Positions 24,840-37,564 of a stretch of 64,000 bases of DNA are shown piece by piece. The DNA is from Narthecium ossifragum (lineage: Eukaryota; Streptophyta; Magnoliopsida; Dioscoreales; Nartheciaceae): positions 20,181,897-20,245,896 of the forward strand of contig OY986975.1 in NCBI GenBank assembly GCA_963920575.1, in the 5' to 3' direction. Under the pieces are notes generated by a model, which saw only the letters and a list, made by a program, of their open reading frames with translations, searched no databases and was not told the DNA's origin. Made by a program: the position numbers and the translations under genes. Every line of letters begins with the position of its first letter. The stretch's first letter is position 1.

Positions 24840-25861
24840 CGCAACTGTTTTGACAGATTACACGCGGCATTGTTTTTAATAAATAAAATTAAGTTTAAAT
24901 ATGTACCCGGATGAAAAGGTGACAGCTTTTTTAATGGTCACAGAGAATCCCTCCTCTAATCCTTTCCCAGATTCTCGCGGGGGTGACTTCAGGTGCACGG
25001 GGTGCAGCTAGGTCGTGGATTCCGACGATGGGCGTGGCCGTCGAGGGGTTTTGTGAGATGTCGGCGATCGGGTGAGAGAGAGAGCAGCAGAAGAGAGGTG
25101 GCGCGGTGGAAAAGGAGGGGGAGGTCAGCACCGGTTAGAGAGGATGGAATGGGAGGTCGCGATCGCCAGATCTTACATCTTCCTCACGGATCTGGCCTAT
25201 TTGGACTAGATCTGGCCTCCGAGAGAGGGGAAAAAGAGAGGGGGAAGGAGACCAGAGCTCGGGGACGAGGAAAGAAGGGGTAAGGAGGAGATCGGGTCTT
25301 CCTCGCCGGATCTACCCTCTGATGAAGAGGGGAGGGAGAGAGGGGAAGGAGATCAGAGGCCGGGGACGGGGAAAGGGGGCGAGGGGAGCGACGAGAGATC
25401 AGGGGAAAACAACAGGGTGCTTTTACGTGATGCATTAGCAGATGCTAAATGTCTGTTTTGGCTAATGCAACATTAAGGCATTTTTTTATCAGCTAATACA
25501 TATATGAACTGATGTAGTGATCAACCAAACACTGATTTGAATCAAAATACTACATTAGCTATCAAATTACTGCATTAATTTATCAGCCCCAAAGGATTCA
25601 TGCATACTCTGCTATTTTTGATGATGGTAGCTGCTTAATGCCTTTTTCAATAAACTATGTGAGGAAATATTTCCTTGCAAAAAAAGCCTTTTGACCTATG
25701 ATTTTCGGATGAAGCAAAGCCCCATGGCATGACATAAACTCTTTAGGTCAGAGAGTTGTATCATGATGCCCAGTCTGATAGCAAGGAGATATTCCAGTTG
25801 TTGATGGGAATTAACAACAAAAAACTTTATTGGAGATAAAAAGGACAAACAAGAGTATTGC
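24840..25861. other. Intergenic; purine-rich duplicated tract and MITE relic
   Basis: Between the cytidylyltransferase promoter and the 3' end of the dehydrogenase gene. 25200-25420 is a two-fold repeat of roughly 110 bp, rich in GAGAGGGG and GATCTGGCC-like sequence. 25425-25620 has TGATGCATTAGCAGATGC and similar stretches from the MITE family at 38031. No gene supported. Confidence 0.5.
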
Positions 25862-28800
25862 TCAACTGATCTCAACAACTGCTCTGCCAACAATCTTCCC
25901 ATGGTTAAGATCATCAAATGCGCTGTTCGCTTCCTCAAATTTGCACTTTCTTGAAACAGCATCCTGGAGATTAAATATACCTCTCTCTGCAAGCTTTACC
26001 ACCTGGGGAAGATCCTGTCTTGCTCTTGCACCATATGAGCCAATTATTTTCACCTGCATCAACATTTATAGATCACATCATATTCTGACTGAACAATAGG
26101 TGATCGACAAGGAACCCCATTCGAGGTTATGGGTTGTTCTTCAGTATATGAAAAGGATTTGTTGCTTTCTCATTAAGGTTACCCTTAGCAGTGTATTTAT
26201 ACTAGCAAAGACCTTGATTTCCATGAGAAAAATGGATGAGGTAAAATCAAAACACTCTTCATTGTATCAGACCTCATATCTTGTCTTTCTATGATACCAC
26301 TCTCCATCATAGCAAACTACAAATGAAGCCGGTAACAAACACCCAAGAGCTAAGTTATAGGAAGTAGGCCACAAATTTAACACCTAAAGTGAGCGGGAGT
26401 GTGGGACATTCCATAGTTTTGTCTCCCTTCTAACTTATACGGATCCATTATGGCAAGATTTGTTATCCATGTAGTGGTATATTCTTCTTGCCGCGTATTT
26501 ATCAGCAATTTCTAGCTTATTTTACTTGCCGGTCTTTTTTATTTTAAAGACAGTATGTACGAAAGTTCAAATTATGCTACATACCAACCTGCAGATGATG
26601 CATAAGACAAATTATCAGTATGACTAGAACCAGCTGCATAAAGTTAGCCTGGGCTAGGCTAGGTGTTAAGAGAGAAATGTATGAAAACTAGCAAACAGAT
26701 AGTCAAAAAAGCCAAGATTGATAAAACATTTCATTTGCAGGTATCTTTTTAGTAACTTTTAGTAAACATTCGAGTTTTTCCAACCCACCTGTCTACGAAC
26801 ATTTCATAAAGTTAGCCTGGGCTAGGCTAGGTGTTAAGAGAGAAATGTATGAAAACTAGCAAACAGATAGTCAAAAAAGCCAAGATTGATAAAACATTTC
26901 ATTTGCAGGTATCTTTTTAGTAACTTTTAGTAAACATTCGAGTTTTTCCAACCCACCTGTCTACGAACAAGGCGAGTTATGTCTACCTCCCCAATAGCAT
27001 TTGTGGCTGCAAGTCCAATCATAACAGCCTTCCCACCATCTCGCACACTTTTTGTGCACTGCATAAAAGTTAATGGTTTCCCCAAAGCTTCTACAGCTAT
27101 GTCCACACCCATTCCACCAGTTATTTCCTATCAAGAATAAAGCACACTGGGAGTCTCATAAGAAAAAAAATAGATAATGAAGAGACTTATTTCATAAGCA
27201 TGATATTTCTAAACACAAAGAGGTAAGGCTAGTCGTTTTGTTTTCAATAAGCTAACAGCAAGACAAACTGATCGTGTCATTGAAGCACAAAACGGTAGCA
27301 GTCAGAAAGTTACCTTTATCTTGTCAACGGCATCTTCTTTCAAGGCATTTACGGTATGAGTTGCTCCAAGCGTTCTTGCTTTATCGAGTTTGTCATCTTG
27401 AACATCAACAGCAATAATCTCAGCAGCCCCGAATGCCCGGGCTATTTGCAAACAACTGGAGCAAACAGTTAAATAAGAATGAAAAGCACTTACAAGAAAG
27501 AAAGGAACAGAAGTTTGTACACTGAAATATTCAAGAGTTATCAGTCACATATTAGACATCTTTTCTGGACCCTCATGACACATGTCTTACACGCTGAGTA
27601 AACTAAAGCCATGGCATGCCATATGGCCAGTATGTTATTAATCATGATATCCACTATATAGTTGGACACATTGATGGAGATCAAAACAAAATTTCCTGGC
27701 CATAGAAGTACATTATATTTCCAATATTTACTGCAATACTCTTCATCTATATTTAATTGCAATCATCAGCAAATAAACAATCGCCAGCCATCATGACTCA
27801 TACTGTGACACTATCAGGCCAAAAATTCGAGACATCACCTTGATCCAACACCACCGACCCCTATCACAGCAACTGAATCACCAGCACGCATTTCTGCGGC
27901 ATGTCTCATCGCGCCATAGGCAGTGAAGACAGCGCATCCTAGGATAGCTGACTCAACATACGGCAGTGTGTTAGGAAGAACAGCTAATCCATTTGCAGGC
28001 ACGACACAATACTCAGCAAGCCCCCCCATACTGTACATGTATACCGGCTTTCCTGCATAACGCAACAGATGGTCAATTATTGAGAGAAGCAATTTACAAT
28101 AGTTATAGAAGTGAATTGTTTTGTGCTAGAACATCTGAATTAGTGATCGAACAGAGAAGCAATAATAGTCTTGAATAAAAGGTCTCCAATCAACTTTTAC
28201 ATGAACTGGCACTGTCTTGGCCCGAGCATGGCATGAGGCTTTTAGTGAGTTGATATCATTTGAAGAGTAACACTTGCCATTGTAACTCCTTTGACCCAAT
28301 GGTATGAAGTGATATGTTTATCAACAAAGATGGAGAAACCATTAACTAGTTAAGAAAGCCTGACAATGTCAATAACTTTGTAAGGGTCCCATTTGTTCCT
28401 AACAATCCCTGTTTGAGCCACTAAATCTTATAATCAACTTATCAAGTGTCTGTCTGTTATTGGGAGACAGATTTCCATTAAGAGGCTCATATACTTTAAC
28501 ATCTGTATATGATGAATTTAAAATTGAATACTAAATTTTCTATGATAAACCTTATGACATGGGACCTGTGGTACTCGCTGTTCAAATATTAATTTATATG
28601 TATGCTGAGCATGTAAAGTGCGTTGTAAGTGAATTATACACTAGCATCTGATGAATGAATACCATTGCTGCGCAAAAACAGTCGGGTTTCACCATCATAT
28701 AGTGTTCCTTTTGCGCGATTGTAGGCAAAGAAAGCCTCACAAAGATCTTCTTGGCCCTATCAAGAAGGTTCCCAGTATATCACAATAATGCAAAAGAATT

Positions 28801-30569
28801 CTGAAGGGAATCAAACACGTCATGCTACTGATATAAGAGAAATTAGAAAAGATGAAGAACAGCATTTGCAAATGTACCTTCACACAGAAGAAACAATTGC
28901 CACAAGGCATTATAAAAGCTCCCACAACGTGACTTCCAATGGGAAACCTGAAATTTTGTTTCAGACATGCAAATCACATTCAAACAGAACTAAACAACTT
29001 GATACTGGCTAAAAGAAGAAAATTCCAATTGCTGGTAATAATTCAAGAGGAAGCTATGAGACAGAAGCATAAGAATAAAATGCTATCACATCATTATATG
29101 CGCAAGAATACCTCTTTATAATGCCACTATCAGTGTGAGCACCATGCTCAACTACCTCTCCAGTTATCTCATGACCCACAACACAGGGACTTGCAAAGGG
29201 AAGTTCACCTTTCATGACGTGAAGGTCAGAGTGACATACTCCACACGCTGCAGAGACAGATCCGACGCCAAATACAATTAAAAACACATCCTCTAGGATA
29301 GAGCGTATGAAATAAGAAATCTAAAAGCCACCAGCTGGGACTTGATTTTCTGGAATGAGAATAAGTTGAATCTGGGAATCTATGTGATTCCAAAGCATAC
29401 CAAATGATACCATAGCAAGCAAATGCAAGCTTTGTGACACTGTTGGAGAGCAGACTACAAAGTAATACATTAACTTCCATTCACATCCAACAAAAGGCTT
29501 TATCGAACTAAAATAAGAATGGACAAACACGATATGCTAGTTAATTGGTAATGACTAAAATTGGTTATTCAAAGATGGTGAGGGCATGAGGTTAAATAGT
29601 TCTGTTTTTCTGTAGAAAGTTGTAAAATGAAAGAAGGATCATATTTCACACCAAAATAAGCCTATGATCCTGGTATCTCTTCTAATTTTTCCTTGTTCTG
29701 ACAGAAGCATTTCATAGGAAAATCTTCAGTAAAGACAAGATTGCCGCTGTTTATTAGAGCGTCCATTGAAGAAGAAGTCATAGGTTGGGCCAAATTCGTT
29801 GTCTAACAGTATCTTGTTTGTCTCATGACTAACCTCAAATCCAGGGATGCTATCATCTATTCCCGAATAACTGAACATACCTAAGAAAGGAACAATATAT
29901 CGAGCCACAACGTCCATAATCATGAATCTTTTTTGACAAAAATCTGAGTTCAAAGAGAAGATTGCAGCCTACCACAATGGCTAAAAACCTGGACTTTTTG
30001 TCAAAATATAAATCAAAGAAGCAGGCTGCAACATATATTCAGTATCTTCCTCACTATTTAAAGATCACGGGCTCCTTGCCCTTATTTGAAATACTCTGTC
30101 CAAATTAAATTTCAGCTATTACGTTGAACCAAGATGTCACCGATAAAGGGGTTCTTATGAAAAAATCTCCTTATAAATAGCCGATTCAAGCTTCCACGGT
30201 CAAATGATCAAAAAAAATGAAGCGAAATCAAACCTTGTCACGAATTAAACAGAAAACTTGGATGCATTTTGCAAAAGTACATAAAAAAACTCCTAATCTA
30301 AGGGTCAAACCTTTGGTCTTGATGAGGATCTCGCCAGCCTTGGGGCGAGGCATGCGAAACTCCTCGATGGTGAGGGGCCGATTCGGCTCCCAGAACACTG
30401 TGCCCCGCATGAAAGAGGGCCCTCCCGCCACGTGGTATCCGCTAGCATCGATCCGCTCCTCCGGCGGCGGCGGAGAGGCGGCGGCCGAGAAAGCTCTCCA
30501 CCGCCGGAGATATTGAGTATTGGGCCGGCGGCGGAGGAGCGACCGGGCGGCGGTGGAGAAGAACGCCAT
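25862..30569 (-). CDS. GroES-like zinc-binding alcohol dehydrogenase, organelle-targeted
   Basis: Eight exons: 30311-30569, 29112-29247, 28878-28947, 28663-28756, 27839-28052, 27314-27455, 26957-27127 and 25862-26053. They total 1278 bp (425 aa), matching the plant protein represented by Arabidopsis At5g63620. The N-terminus is rich in Arg, Ser and Ala (MAFFSTAARSLLRRR), like a mitochondrial or plastid presequence. ACGVCHSDLHVMKGE and GHEITGEVVEHG are catalytic-zinc motifs. A structural-zinc region follows (CGNCFFCVKGQEDLC), then the NAD(P)-binding VAVIGVGGVGSSC and the AVDVQDDKLDKA strand. Family members oxidise alcohols or reduce aldehydes; the substrate here is unknown. The first exon is GC-rich. 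A 165-bp duplication copies the exon 7 donor into the following intron (see the repeat entry). The start is the first ATG. Confidence 0.93.
26637..26969. repeat. 165-bp tandem duplication spanning the exon 7 donor
   Basis: 26637-26801 and 26805-26969 are essentially identical. The copy at 26805-26969 contains the last 13 bases of exon 7 and its GTGGG donor. The other copy places a second, intronic version of the same exon end and donor at 26784-26801. No exon start is duplicated. Confidence 0.9.
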
Positions 30570-31424
30570 GGCCGGGCGGAGACGGAGAATAGTGTCCTTG
30601 AAAGGGCGCGTTCCACTTGGAAATTTAATAAGAACTTATAGTATGATACTTCGAAGGTGTACGTTAGATGGCATCGAAGTCTTGCGTGGAAGTCGTTTAT
30701 TGGTCTTTGAGGTGACGTTGACGTTTGGAGAACTCGTGTGGGAAAGTGTGTGTGTTGATGGAATGATCCTGCAGGATTAGTTACATCTTATTAGATTCCG
30801 GTGAGAGGAATGGATAAGGGCTCTCCCCGGCTGACGTGGCAGAGTCCAATTTGCTACATACTAAGTGTTTTTTTTTAAAAACATAAAAAATCTAAACCCT
30901 GGAAACGGGGTTGTAACTTGAAACTGGGGAAGAGGATATTTTTTTCTTTTATAATTAGTCGAGCGGCTGAATTACAAACAAAACATATCTATTCGTGGGT
31001 CACAAGTGACATTACTCTGCCCCGGTCAATCAAAACAGTACCCATCGGAAGAGCAAGGATACATTATATAGACTATTATATTAAAATATAATACTATTAT
31101 ATCCTTCTTTATCATGATAAAAAGATTTTATTATTGTTATTTTATATCAACTTTCATTTCATCTTTTGACATAATCAAAATTTGAACCTAATACGTGCAT
31201 GTCGACGTGCTAATTTTTGTTCAAGAAAAAGACCCACCACCGTGTCTTCCTCTTATCAAAGCTGCAACTTAGATATGCAATCTGTAAAGATAATTTTGGT
31301 ATTTAAACCAAAAACTAAGTATTTATATGCCTATTTCATCTTTTATATCTAAACAATAATTTTTTTAATTTGTTTATTGAGGTAATCATTTGACATGTGA
31401 TAAAATGTGTGACATATATATATA
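30570..31424. other. Dehydrogenase promoter and AT-rich intergenic DNA
   Basis: Nothing gene-like is supported. The first few hundred bases are the presumed promoter and 5' leader of the dehydrogenase gene. The rest is low-complexity AT-rich sequence ending in TATATATATA. Confidence 0.45.
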
Positions 31425-31644
31425 CTAGTGGATTTCCGTGCCCCTGACACGGTTTAATTGATTGGTCATGATTAATCTACGATTTATATATTTTAACCAC
31501 CCCCACAATCTCCTAGGACAAAGATAACCGTATTTTAGGAATAACTGAACTCATGTGGTGGGGGTGTTTCTTGACCGCTAGATAAAACTCTTTAGCATCT
31601 TATGGGTCGTCAGATATACCAAAACCATGTCTTATAAGATTAGA
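31425..31644 (-). mobile_element. Small non-autonomous Helitron
   Basis: On the minus strand it starts TCTAATCTTATAAGACATGG after an A and ends with the hairpin CCGTGTCAGGGGCACGG, a short spacer and CTAG followed by T. It is 220 bp with no ORF. It abuts the 3' terminus of the next Helitron with only four bases between. Confidence 0.7.
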
Positions 31645-31902
31645 TATACTAGTGGAAACCCGTGCCCCTGTCACGGTTTAATTGCATGGTTGCTGTCAAT
31701 TTATGTCTTTTCATATCTAGTGTACCCCTATTTTTAAAATTTTTAATATATTGGATCAAAACACATGAATTATCCAATAAAAAGATGACAATGATTTAGA
31801 AAATCAATCCAATGTGAAACATGATCTTCAAATTTTATGTAGCAAGCAAAAGACTTTAAAATGATGAAATATAGGTATAATAAAAACTAATTTCTTTACA
31901 AT

Positions 31903-32275
31903 TAATCAAAATTGATCTCAATGTGTTATTTATTTAGAATATCTATTGACATAATATATTCCTAATCGAAGCTTATCCTTCAATAAATTAAAAGGAACTT
32001 GAGTCCGGTTGGTTGCATAGCAGAGCATCAATCAAAATTGATCTCAATGTGTTATTTATTTAGAATATCTATGGACATAATTATTCCTAATCGAAGCTTA
32101 TCCTTCAATAAATTAAAAGGACATTGAGTCCGGTTGGTTGCATAGCAGAGCATCAATCAAAATTGATCTCAATGTGTTATTTATTTAGAATATCTATGAA
32201 CATAATATATTCATAATCGAAGCTTATCCTTCAATAAATTAAAAGGACATCGAGTCCGGTAGGTTACATAGCATC
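31903..32275. repeat. Three tandem ~125-bp units
   Basis: Units begin AATCAAAATTGATCTCAATG at about 31903, 32028 and 32155 and end around GGTTGCATAGCAGAGCATC. They differ by a few substitutions and small indels. They lie within the Helitron at 31649-33664. Confidence 0.85.
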
Positions 32276-33050
32276 CATTTACCACCCACTATCAAGTCAT
32301 AGCCTCATTGACACCTCCATTTATAGTCCACACAATCTTAATCGTTGGATCAACCCCTGCCCCCAATTTCCTTAGATCTCCGCCATGTCACCCACGTTCT
32401 CTCCTCCAACCTCCCCTCCCCCCCACCTCATTCTCCTCCAATAATCGTGAACCCAAGCTCCGAGCGGCCGTTGCTGACCGACGCCGGCGATCTCACCGTC
32501 CCTCCGCAGCTCCACCCATGAACAACCTCCACCAGTACCTCTCCTCCCTGCTGAGATCAGTCGCAGCCCCTTCCTCACACGGCCACGCCCATTGCCGGAA
32601 CCCAAGACCCCCCCAACGTCGATCCTCACCGCAGGAGGAGTCAATAATGCCAGGCGATGGGAGATAGCCGGGGAGACATCCACTGGCTCGCTGGCGGTTC
32701 TTTTCCTCCCCCGCCGCTCAGATCTCGGGTTGCTCTGGTCAATAGAGTTCAAAATGGCGTCTTCAACTGCTAGGGGCTTCGGGGTCGGACCCGGCGTTGA
32801 CGGCGGTCCCGGGGTCGCTTGAAGGTGGGGCTTTAGATCTGGCGGGAGATATCATCGGGCTTTAGATCTTGCGGGAGATATCGAAGGTGGCACGGTCGTG
32901 GGGGTCTTGATGGCCGGTCTTCCAACGACGAGGCGGGAGACAGTGGTGCGATACTTCTTCTTGAGCCGACGAAGTTTCTTCACGAACTTATCGGCGGCGC
33001 TGGCAAGCTTGTCACCGTGGATGACGGTGCTGGCATCCACCACTGCCACT

Positions 33051-33452
33051 GCGATCCCCTAGCTTGAGTCGCAGCCTCCAAACACACGGCTCGCCAACAT
33101 CCTTGACCGCTCCGACGCCCTCGACCGGCCGCCACAAAACCCTCGCCACCCCTTACGGCCCCCTCTAACGCCTCCTCCGTCGCAACCCGGCCTCTAAGAT
33201 CCTCCACCCCTCTCTCGTCAAGATCTACGCGCACAGCGGCGCCTGGGTCCGCCGCGATCCCCTTGCTTGAGTCGCAGCCTCCAAACACGCGGCTCGGCAA
33301 CGTCCTTGACCGCTCCGACGCCCTCGACCGGCAGCTACAAAACCCTCGCCACCCCTTACGGCCCCCTCTAACGCCTCCTCCACCGCAACCCCACCTCTAA
33401 GATCGTCCACCCCTCTCTCGTCAAGATCTACGCGCAAAGCGGCGCCTGGGTC
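33051..33452. repeat. 201-bp tandem duplication in the GC-rich block
   Basis: Units start GCGATCCCCTAGCTTGAGTC at 33051 and a close variant at 33252. Both include CGCTCCGACGCCCTCGACCG and CACCCCTCTCTCGTCAAGAT. Open frames cross them in several phases, but none resembles a protein I recognise. Confidence 0.8.
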
Positions 33453-33685
33453 CTCCGAGTCCTCAAATCCAGTCGCGGCGATGGGCGCCATGGCGTTCAG
33501 GATATTAACCCCCTCTCGAAGATATCCATGTTTCCACGATTTCAATGACTCGAGAAACGGCTAGAAATCCGACGAACTATTCTCAACCGTCAGATAAATA
33601 CGATGAAACTCTATCACCACCGTCTATTAAAAGAAAAGGTTGTCTTATATAGAGTTAGGTTAGATAGATTAGATAGATAGATAAT

Positions 33686-36600
33686 TGATACGACTTGAAA
33701 AGTGTCGTGGCTTAACAAGTCTAACCAAAATTACAATATATTCCGGTGCTCTACTTTAACTACTAAGAACTAGTAGATAGTGGAGAGTCCGAGTCGAGTC
33801 CACAGGGATTTAAGGGATTTAAATCAAATACTTAGCAAATCTCCTACTAATAAGTTGAGAAAAGATTGCAAGTTGAAATTAAGCTAAACTTATACTAAAG
33901 GATTGAAGAATATGAGAGAAAGGACCATAGGATTCTTAATCAGTAACTAAGGATATACCAGGTTTTCCAAAGATCAGGGTATGCAAACACGATAAATGGC
34001 TCCCTAAAAGTTGATAAAGGAATGGCTAGCTCTCATTATCACTCGACAAGTTCTGTTCACGATTCCTTGTCGACAAGAACAATTAACGAAATCTCAGTGA
34101 CCGAATGATTAGTTACGTTCACTGCTAATGAACCCTCTTACTCAGATGAGTTCATCGCAAGCAATGCCATAGAAATGGATTAGGTGTAATATCGAGGTGA
34201 CTTCGCATCTCGATGGCCAAAACTACAAAGATAAGATGCATGAAGGATTAGGGATGGAACGTAGTGGGACTAGCACTACTATAGTGGGACTAGCACTATA
34301 CAATCCCTAATCACGAACAAGATTCCATCCGAGATATCATGGAACTAGCATGATCCTCTTATTTAGATGAATCCAATTCACGTCCTAACATACACAAGCT
34401 CTAGAATCAAGTGCAAGCAAGAACGATCCAAACATCCAGCAAGAAATCAACACCAAGATATAGGCAAATATAATCAATCCATAAAACCAAATAATCGTGT
34501 ATACAAACCCTAGATCTAAGAAATCCCTAGTAAAAACCCTAGTTACATCATAAGAATCCCATGGCTAGGGTTTTAGCTACTCATCTTCAGGGGATAATCC
34601 ATCGGTAGAAGTTGATGATCTCCTCCCGCCATGGATCTCCTCCAAAGAATCGTCGAAGAAAAGATGTAGAAAAGATAGGTGAACTCTCTCCAAAAACGTC
34701 TGGAAAAGCCCCCCAAAAATCCCTAAACAATGACTACTTATAGCCCAAGAGACAACTACCCACGGATTAGATCAGAGCCGTCGATCTTTGCTTCTGGCCG
34801 CGTCGGATCGATCCAACCTTTGGAGCCCGATCGATCCTACTCCTTAACTCCCTTAATATTGTGCAACGCCCGAGCTGGATCGATCCAACTCTTTGAGTTC
34901 GATCAATCCTACACCTTTACTTGTTGGTATTTCCGTGCTGGATCGATCCGTCTGTCGAGTCCGACCGATTGAACCATCGTTGTTGCGCTACATCCCGCGC
35001 TGGATCGATCCAGCTCCTGAAGTTCGATCGATCCTGCGCTTGTTCATTCTCCCCTCGTTGGTTGAGTTGGATCGATCGAACCTATTGAGGCCGATCGATC
35101 TAACTTGTCAGAATCGCCAAAATACCATTCTTTTAGCTCCAAAGATGATCTAACTCGTAGCATGACCTGTTATACCTGAAATGGAATAAAAGTAGTCAAT
35201 CCAACATTGCTCGGGGCCCAACAAAGCCAAATTACAAGGGTGTTTTGTGCACTTTTCATGTCTTATCACACCCCCCAACTTGATCTTTGCTAGTCCTCGA
35301 GCAAAGCAAACAAAAATTAAAAGTAAAGCAGTAAATCTAACTAGCCACTTTCGTAGGTCTCACGATTGCACTTAGCATGTGCAACGAGCCTTTAAACCCC
35401 TGGGTGGTGACCCCAGTGGAGGAGTTATAGTCTCCTGAGGGTTTCCAGCGATGATACCCACAAACATCTACACGTCCCCTTGAAACATGTCATCAAAACT
35501 CCATTACGATCCTCATTAATTCCAATGCATCAAACAGAACAAATATCCATGAATATATTCTTTAATTCATAGTCATATAAACATAAAGTAAATGAGAACA
35601 ATTCATAGCACACTTCCAGAACTTCAACATATTTAATCATGGTTCAAAAATAACTTTGACTCTCTTGTGTGTGAATTTGGGTTTACACATGCTTCAGAGC
35701 ATCAATTATATCTAAACATTTCAACTATTCAAGATCACAATCCTATCCAAGCACATATCTTTCACGTATCACATAGCAATATCTGTTTTTTTTTTCAATG
35801 ACCTGTGCAATGTTATGATTTCTTAAGCTTTCTTCATGGTCCATGTAACGAGGTTCAAGCCAGTGACTCCCAAACCAGACGGTTTTAGGGCACTAAGTGT
35901 AGAACACTCTTCAGACTCTAAGGCTCAAACCATGAAGGCTACAAATCATAACTAGTCATTCATTTCATTTTTTTTATTAAAGAAAATTCAACCGTTTTAC
36001 GCGAACACCATGCTGGCTAGGCACACTGCCCGGTTACTAAGTTGAAAATCCCTTCTTCTTCTCTTTCTTGTTTCCTTTTTTTTTATACTCAGATAATTGC
36101 ATGTGTTCATGTATTTTCTGTGTCAAGTCTAGAACCATAAATCTATCCTAGTATCAGGTTCAGAATCTAATTTCAACTCATCCACATGTAAACGTGCTTA
36201 AGTGCAGTAAGATCTGTCAAGCCATCCCTAAACCATGGTAAAAGTGTTACAGTACAGAACTCATGCCATGCATAGTTAAATTTACTGAATTTTACACGAC
36301 ATATAAATTTCTGAACAATTCATAAGATAAATTTCTAAATCAAGCATTTTCATCAATAAGTCTCTTCATTTCGTTCTTCTGACATGATCTCAGGGACGTA
36401 TAAAACCAAATAATCGTGTATACAAACCCTAGATCTAAGAAATCCCTAGTAAAAACCCTAGTTACATCATAAGAATCCCATGGCTAGGGTTTTAGCTACT
36501 CATCTTCAGGGGATAATCCATCGGTAGAAGTTGATGATCTCCTCCCGCCATGGATCTCCTCCAAAGAATCGTCGAAGAAAAGATGTAGAAAAGATAGGTG

Positions 36601-37187
36601 AACTCTCTCCAAAAACGTCTGGAAAAGCCCCCCAAAAATCCCTAAACAATGACTACTTATAGCCCAAGAGACAACTACCCACGGATTAGATCGGAGCCGT
36701 CGATCTTTGCTTCTGGCCGCGTCGGATCGATCCAACCTTTGGAGCCCGATCAATCCTACTCCTTAACTCCCTTAATATTGTGCAACGCCCGAGCTGGATC
36801 GATCCAACTCTTTGAGTTCGATCGATCCTACATCTTTACTTGCTGGTATTCCCGTGCTGGATCGATCCGTCTGTCGAGTCCAACCGATCGAACCATCGTT
36901 GTTGCGCTACATCCCGCGCTGGATCGATCCAGCTCCTGAAGTTCGATCGATCCTGCGCTTGTTCATTCTCCCCTCGTTAGTTGAGTTGGATCGATCGAAC
37001 CTATTGAGGCCGATCGATCTAACTTGTCAGAATCGCCAAAATACCATTCTTTTAGCTCCAAAGATGATCTAACTCGTAGCATGACCTGTTATACCTGAAA
37101 TGGAATAAAAGTAGTCAATCCAGCATTGCTCGGGGCCCAACAAAGCCAAATTACAAGGGTGTTTTGTGCACTTTTCAAGTCTTATCA
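33686..37187 (-). mobile_element. Internally deleted Athila-like LTR retrotransposon
   Basis: Bounded by the 5-bp duplication ATAAT at 33681-33685 and 37188-37192. The left LTR is 33686-35268 (1583 bp, TGATACG...TTATCA). The right LTR is 36400-37187 and matches only 34481-35268, so its inner half is missing. Just 1.1 kb of internal noncoding DNA remains, including the CCCCCCAACTT purine tract (minus strand) beside the left LTR; the primer site and all ORFs are gone. Eleven differences over the shared 788 bp are visible by eye, so it is older than the element at 39175-52978. LTR layout and noncoding blocks match that element, hence the Athila assignment and minus orientation. Confidence 0.85.
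34805..35102. repeat. GGATCGATCC palindrome cluster in the left LTR
   Basis: About ten GATCGATC-centred palindromes, alternating GGATCGATCC and CGATCGATC forms. They lie upstream (minus sense) of a TATAAG at about 34738-34743. The partner LTR repeats the cluster at 36724-37021 with several sites mutated. Confidence 0.8.
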
Positions 37188-37192
37188 ATAAT

Positions 37193-37462
37193 ATAATATC
37201 AGCTTTTATGACGTGACGTATGAGTCATAAAACTATGCACGCATGACATGCACACGTGGCATAGGGTTGTAACCAAATAAATATAGGGAAGGAGGATACT
37301 ATGGGGGGCTATTTGCTGAGTCATAGCCACGTTATAGCCAATTTCTGACGTGACGCACACGTGGCATAAGGTTGGTTATTATAAAAAGAGAGGGAGAGAG
37401 GATAAAGAGAGAAGGGGTGGGTGGTTAGCCGTGCCATGTGGCACGGGACGGGTTCCACCTAG
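37193..37462 (+). mobile_element. Helitron 3' portion
   Basis: Plus-strand 3' end: CCGTGCCATGTGGCACGG hairpin, about 12 bases, CTAG, then T of a TA repeat. The interior is related to the small element at 4579-4764. The Athila-like element's target site lies at its left edge, so that retrotransposon probably interrupted this Helitron. The 5' end, left of 33685, could not be fixed. Confidence 0.55.
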
Positions 37463-37564
37463 TATATATATATTGTTATCCAACATAACATTTCAATGTT
37501 TGACAACGGTGTGGTATATCAATCCATGATTCGTGCTCTCAAAATCAAACTATTCTATGATATT

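Larger units (their letters stand above)
31649..33664 (-). mobile_element. 2-kb Helitron with GC-rich, possibly captured DNA
   Basis: The 3' end is clear on the minus strand: hairpin CCGTGACAGGGGCACGG, spacer, CTAG, T. The proposed 5' end is TCTAACCTAACTCTATATAA at 33664, similar to the neighbouring copy's start. The interior has a triple AT-rich repeat (31903-32275) and a GC-rich block (32340-33540) whose composition is unlike its surroundings. I could not identify the origin of that block. Confidence 0.55.

Noticed and set aside
24485..24870. Overlapping Ser/Pro-rich open frames on the minus strand upstream of the cytidylyltransferase gene
   Set aside because: They follow a tandem duplication in the presumed leader and occur in three phases. 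No domain is recognisable.
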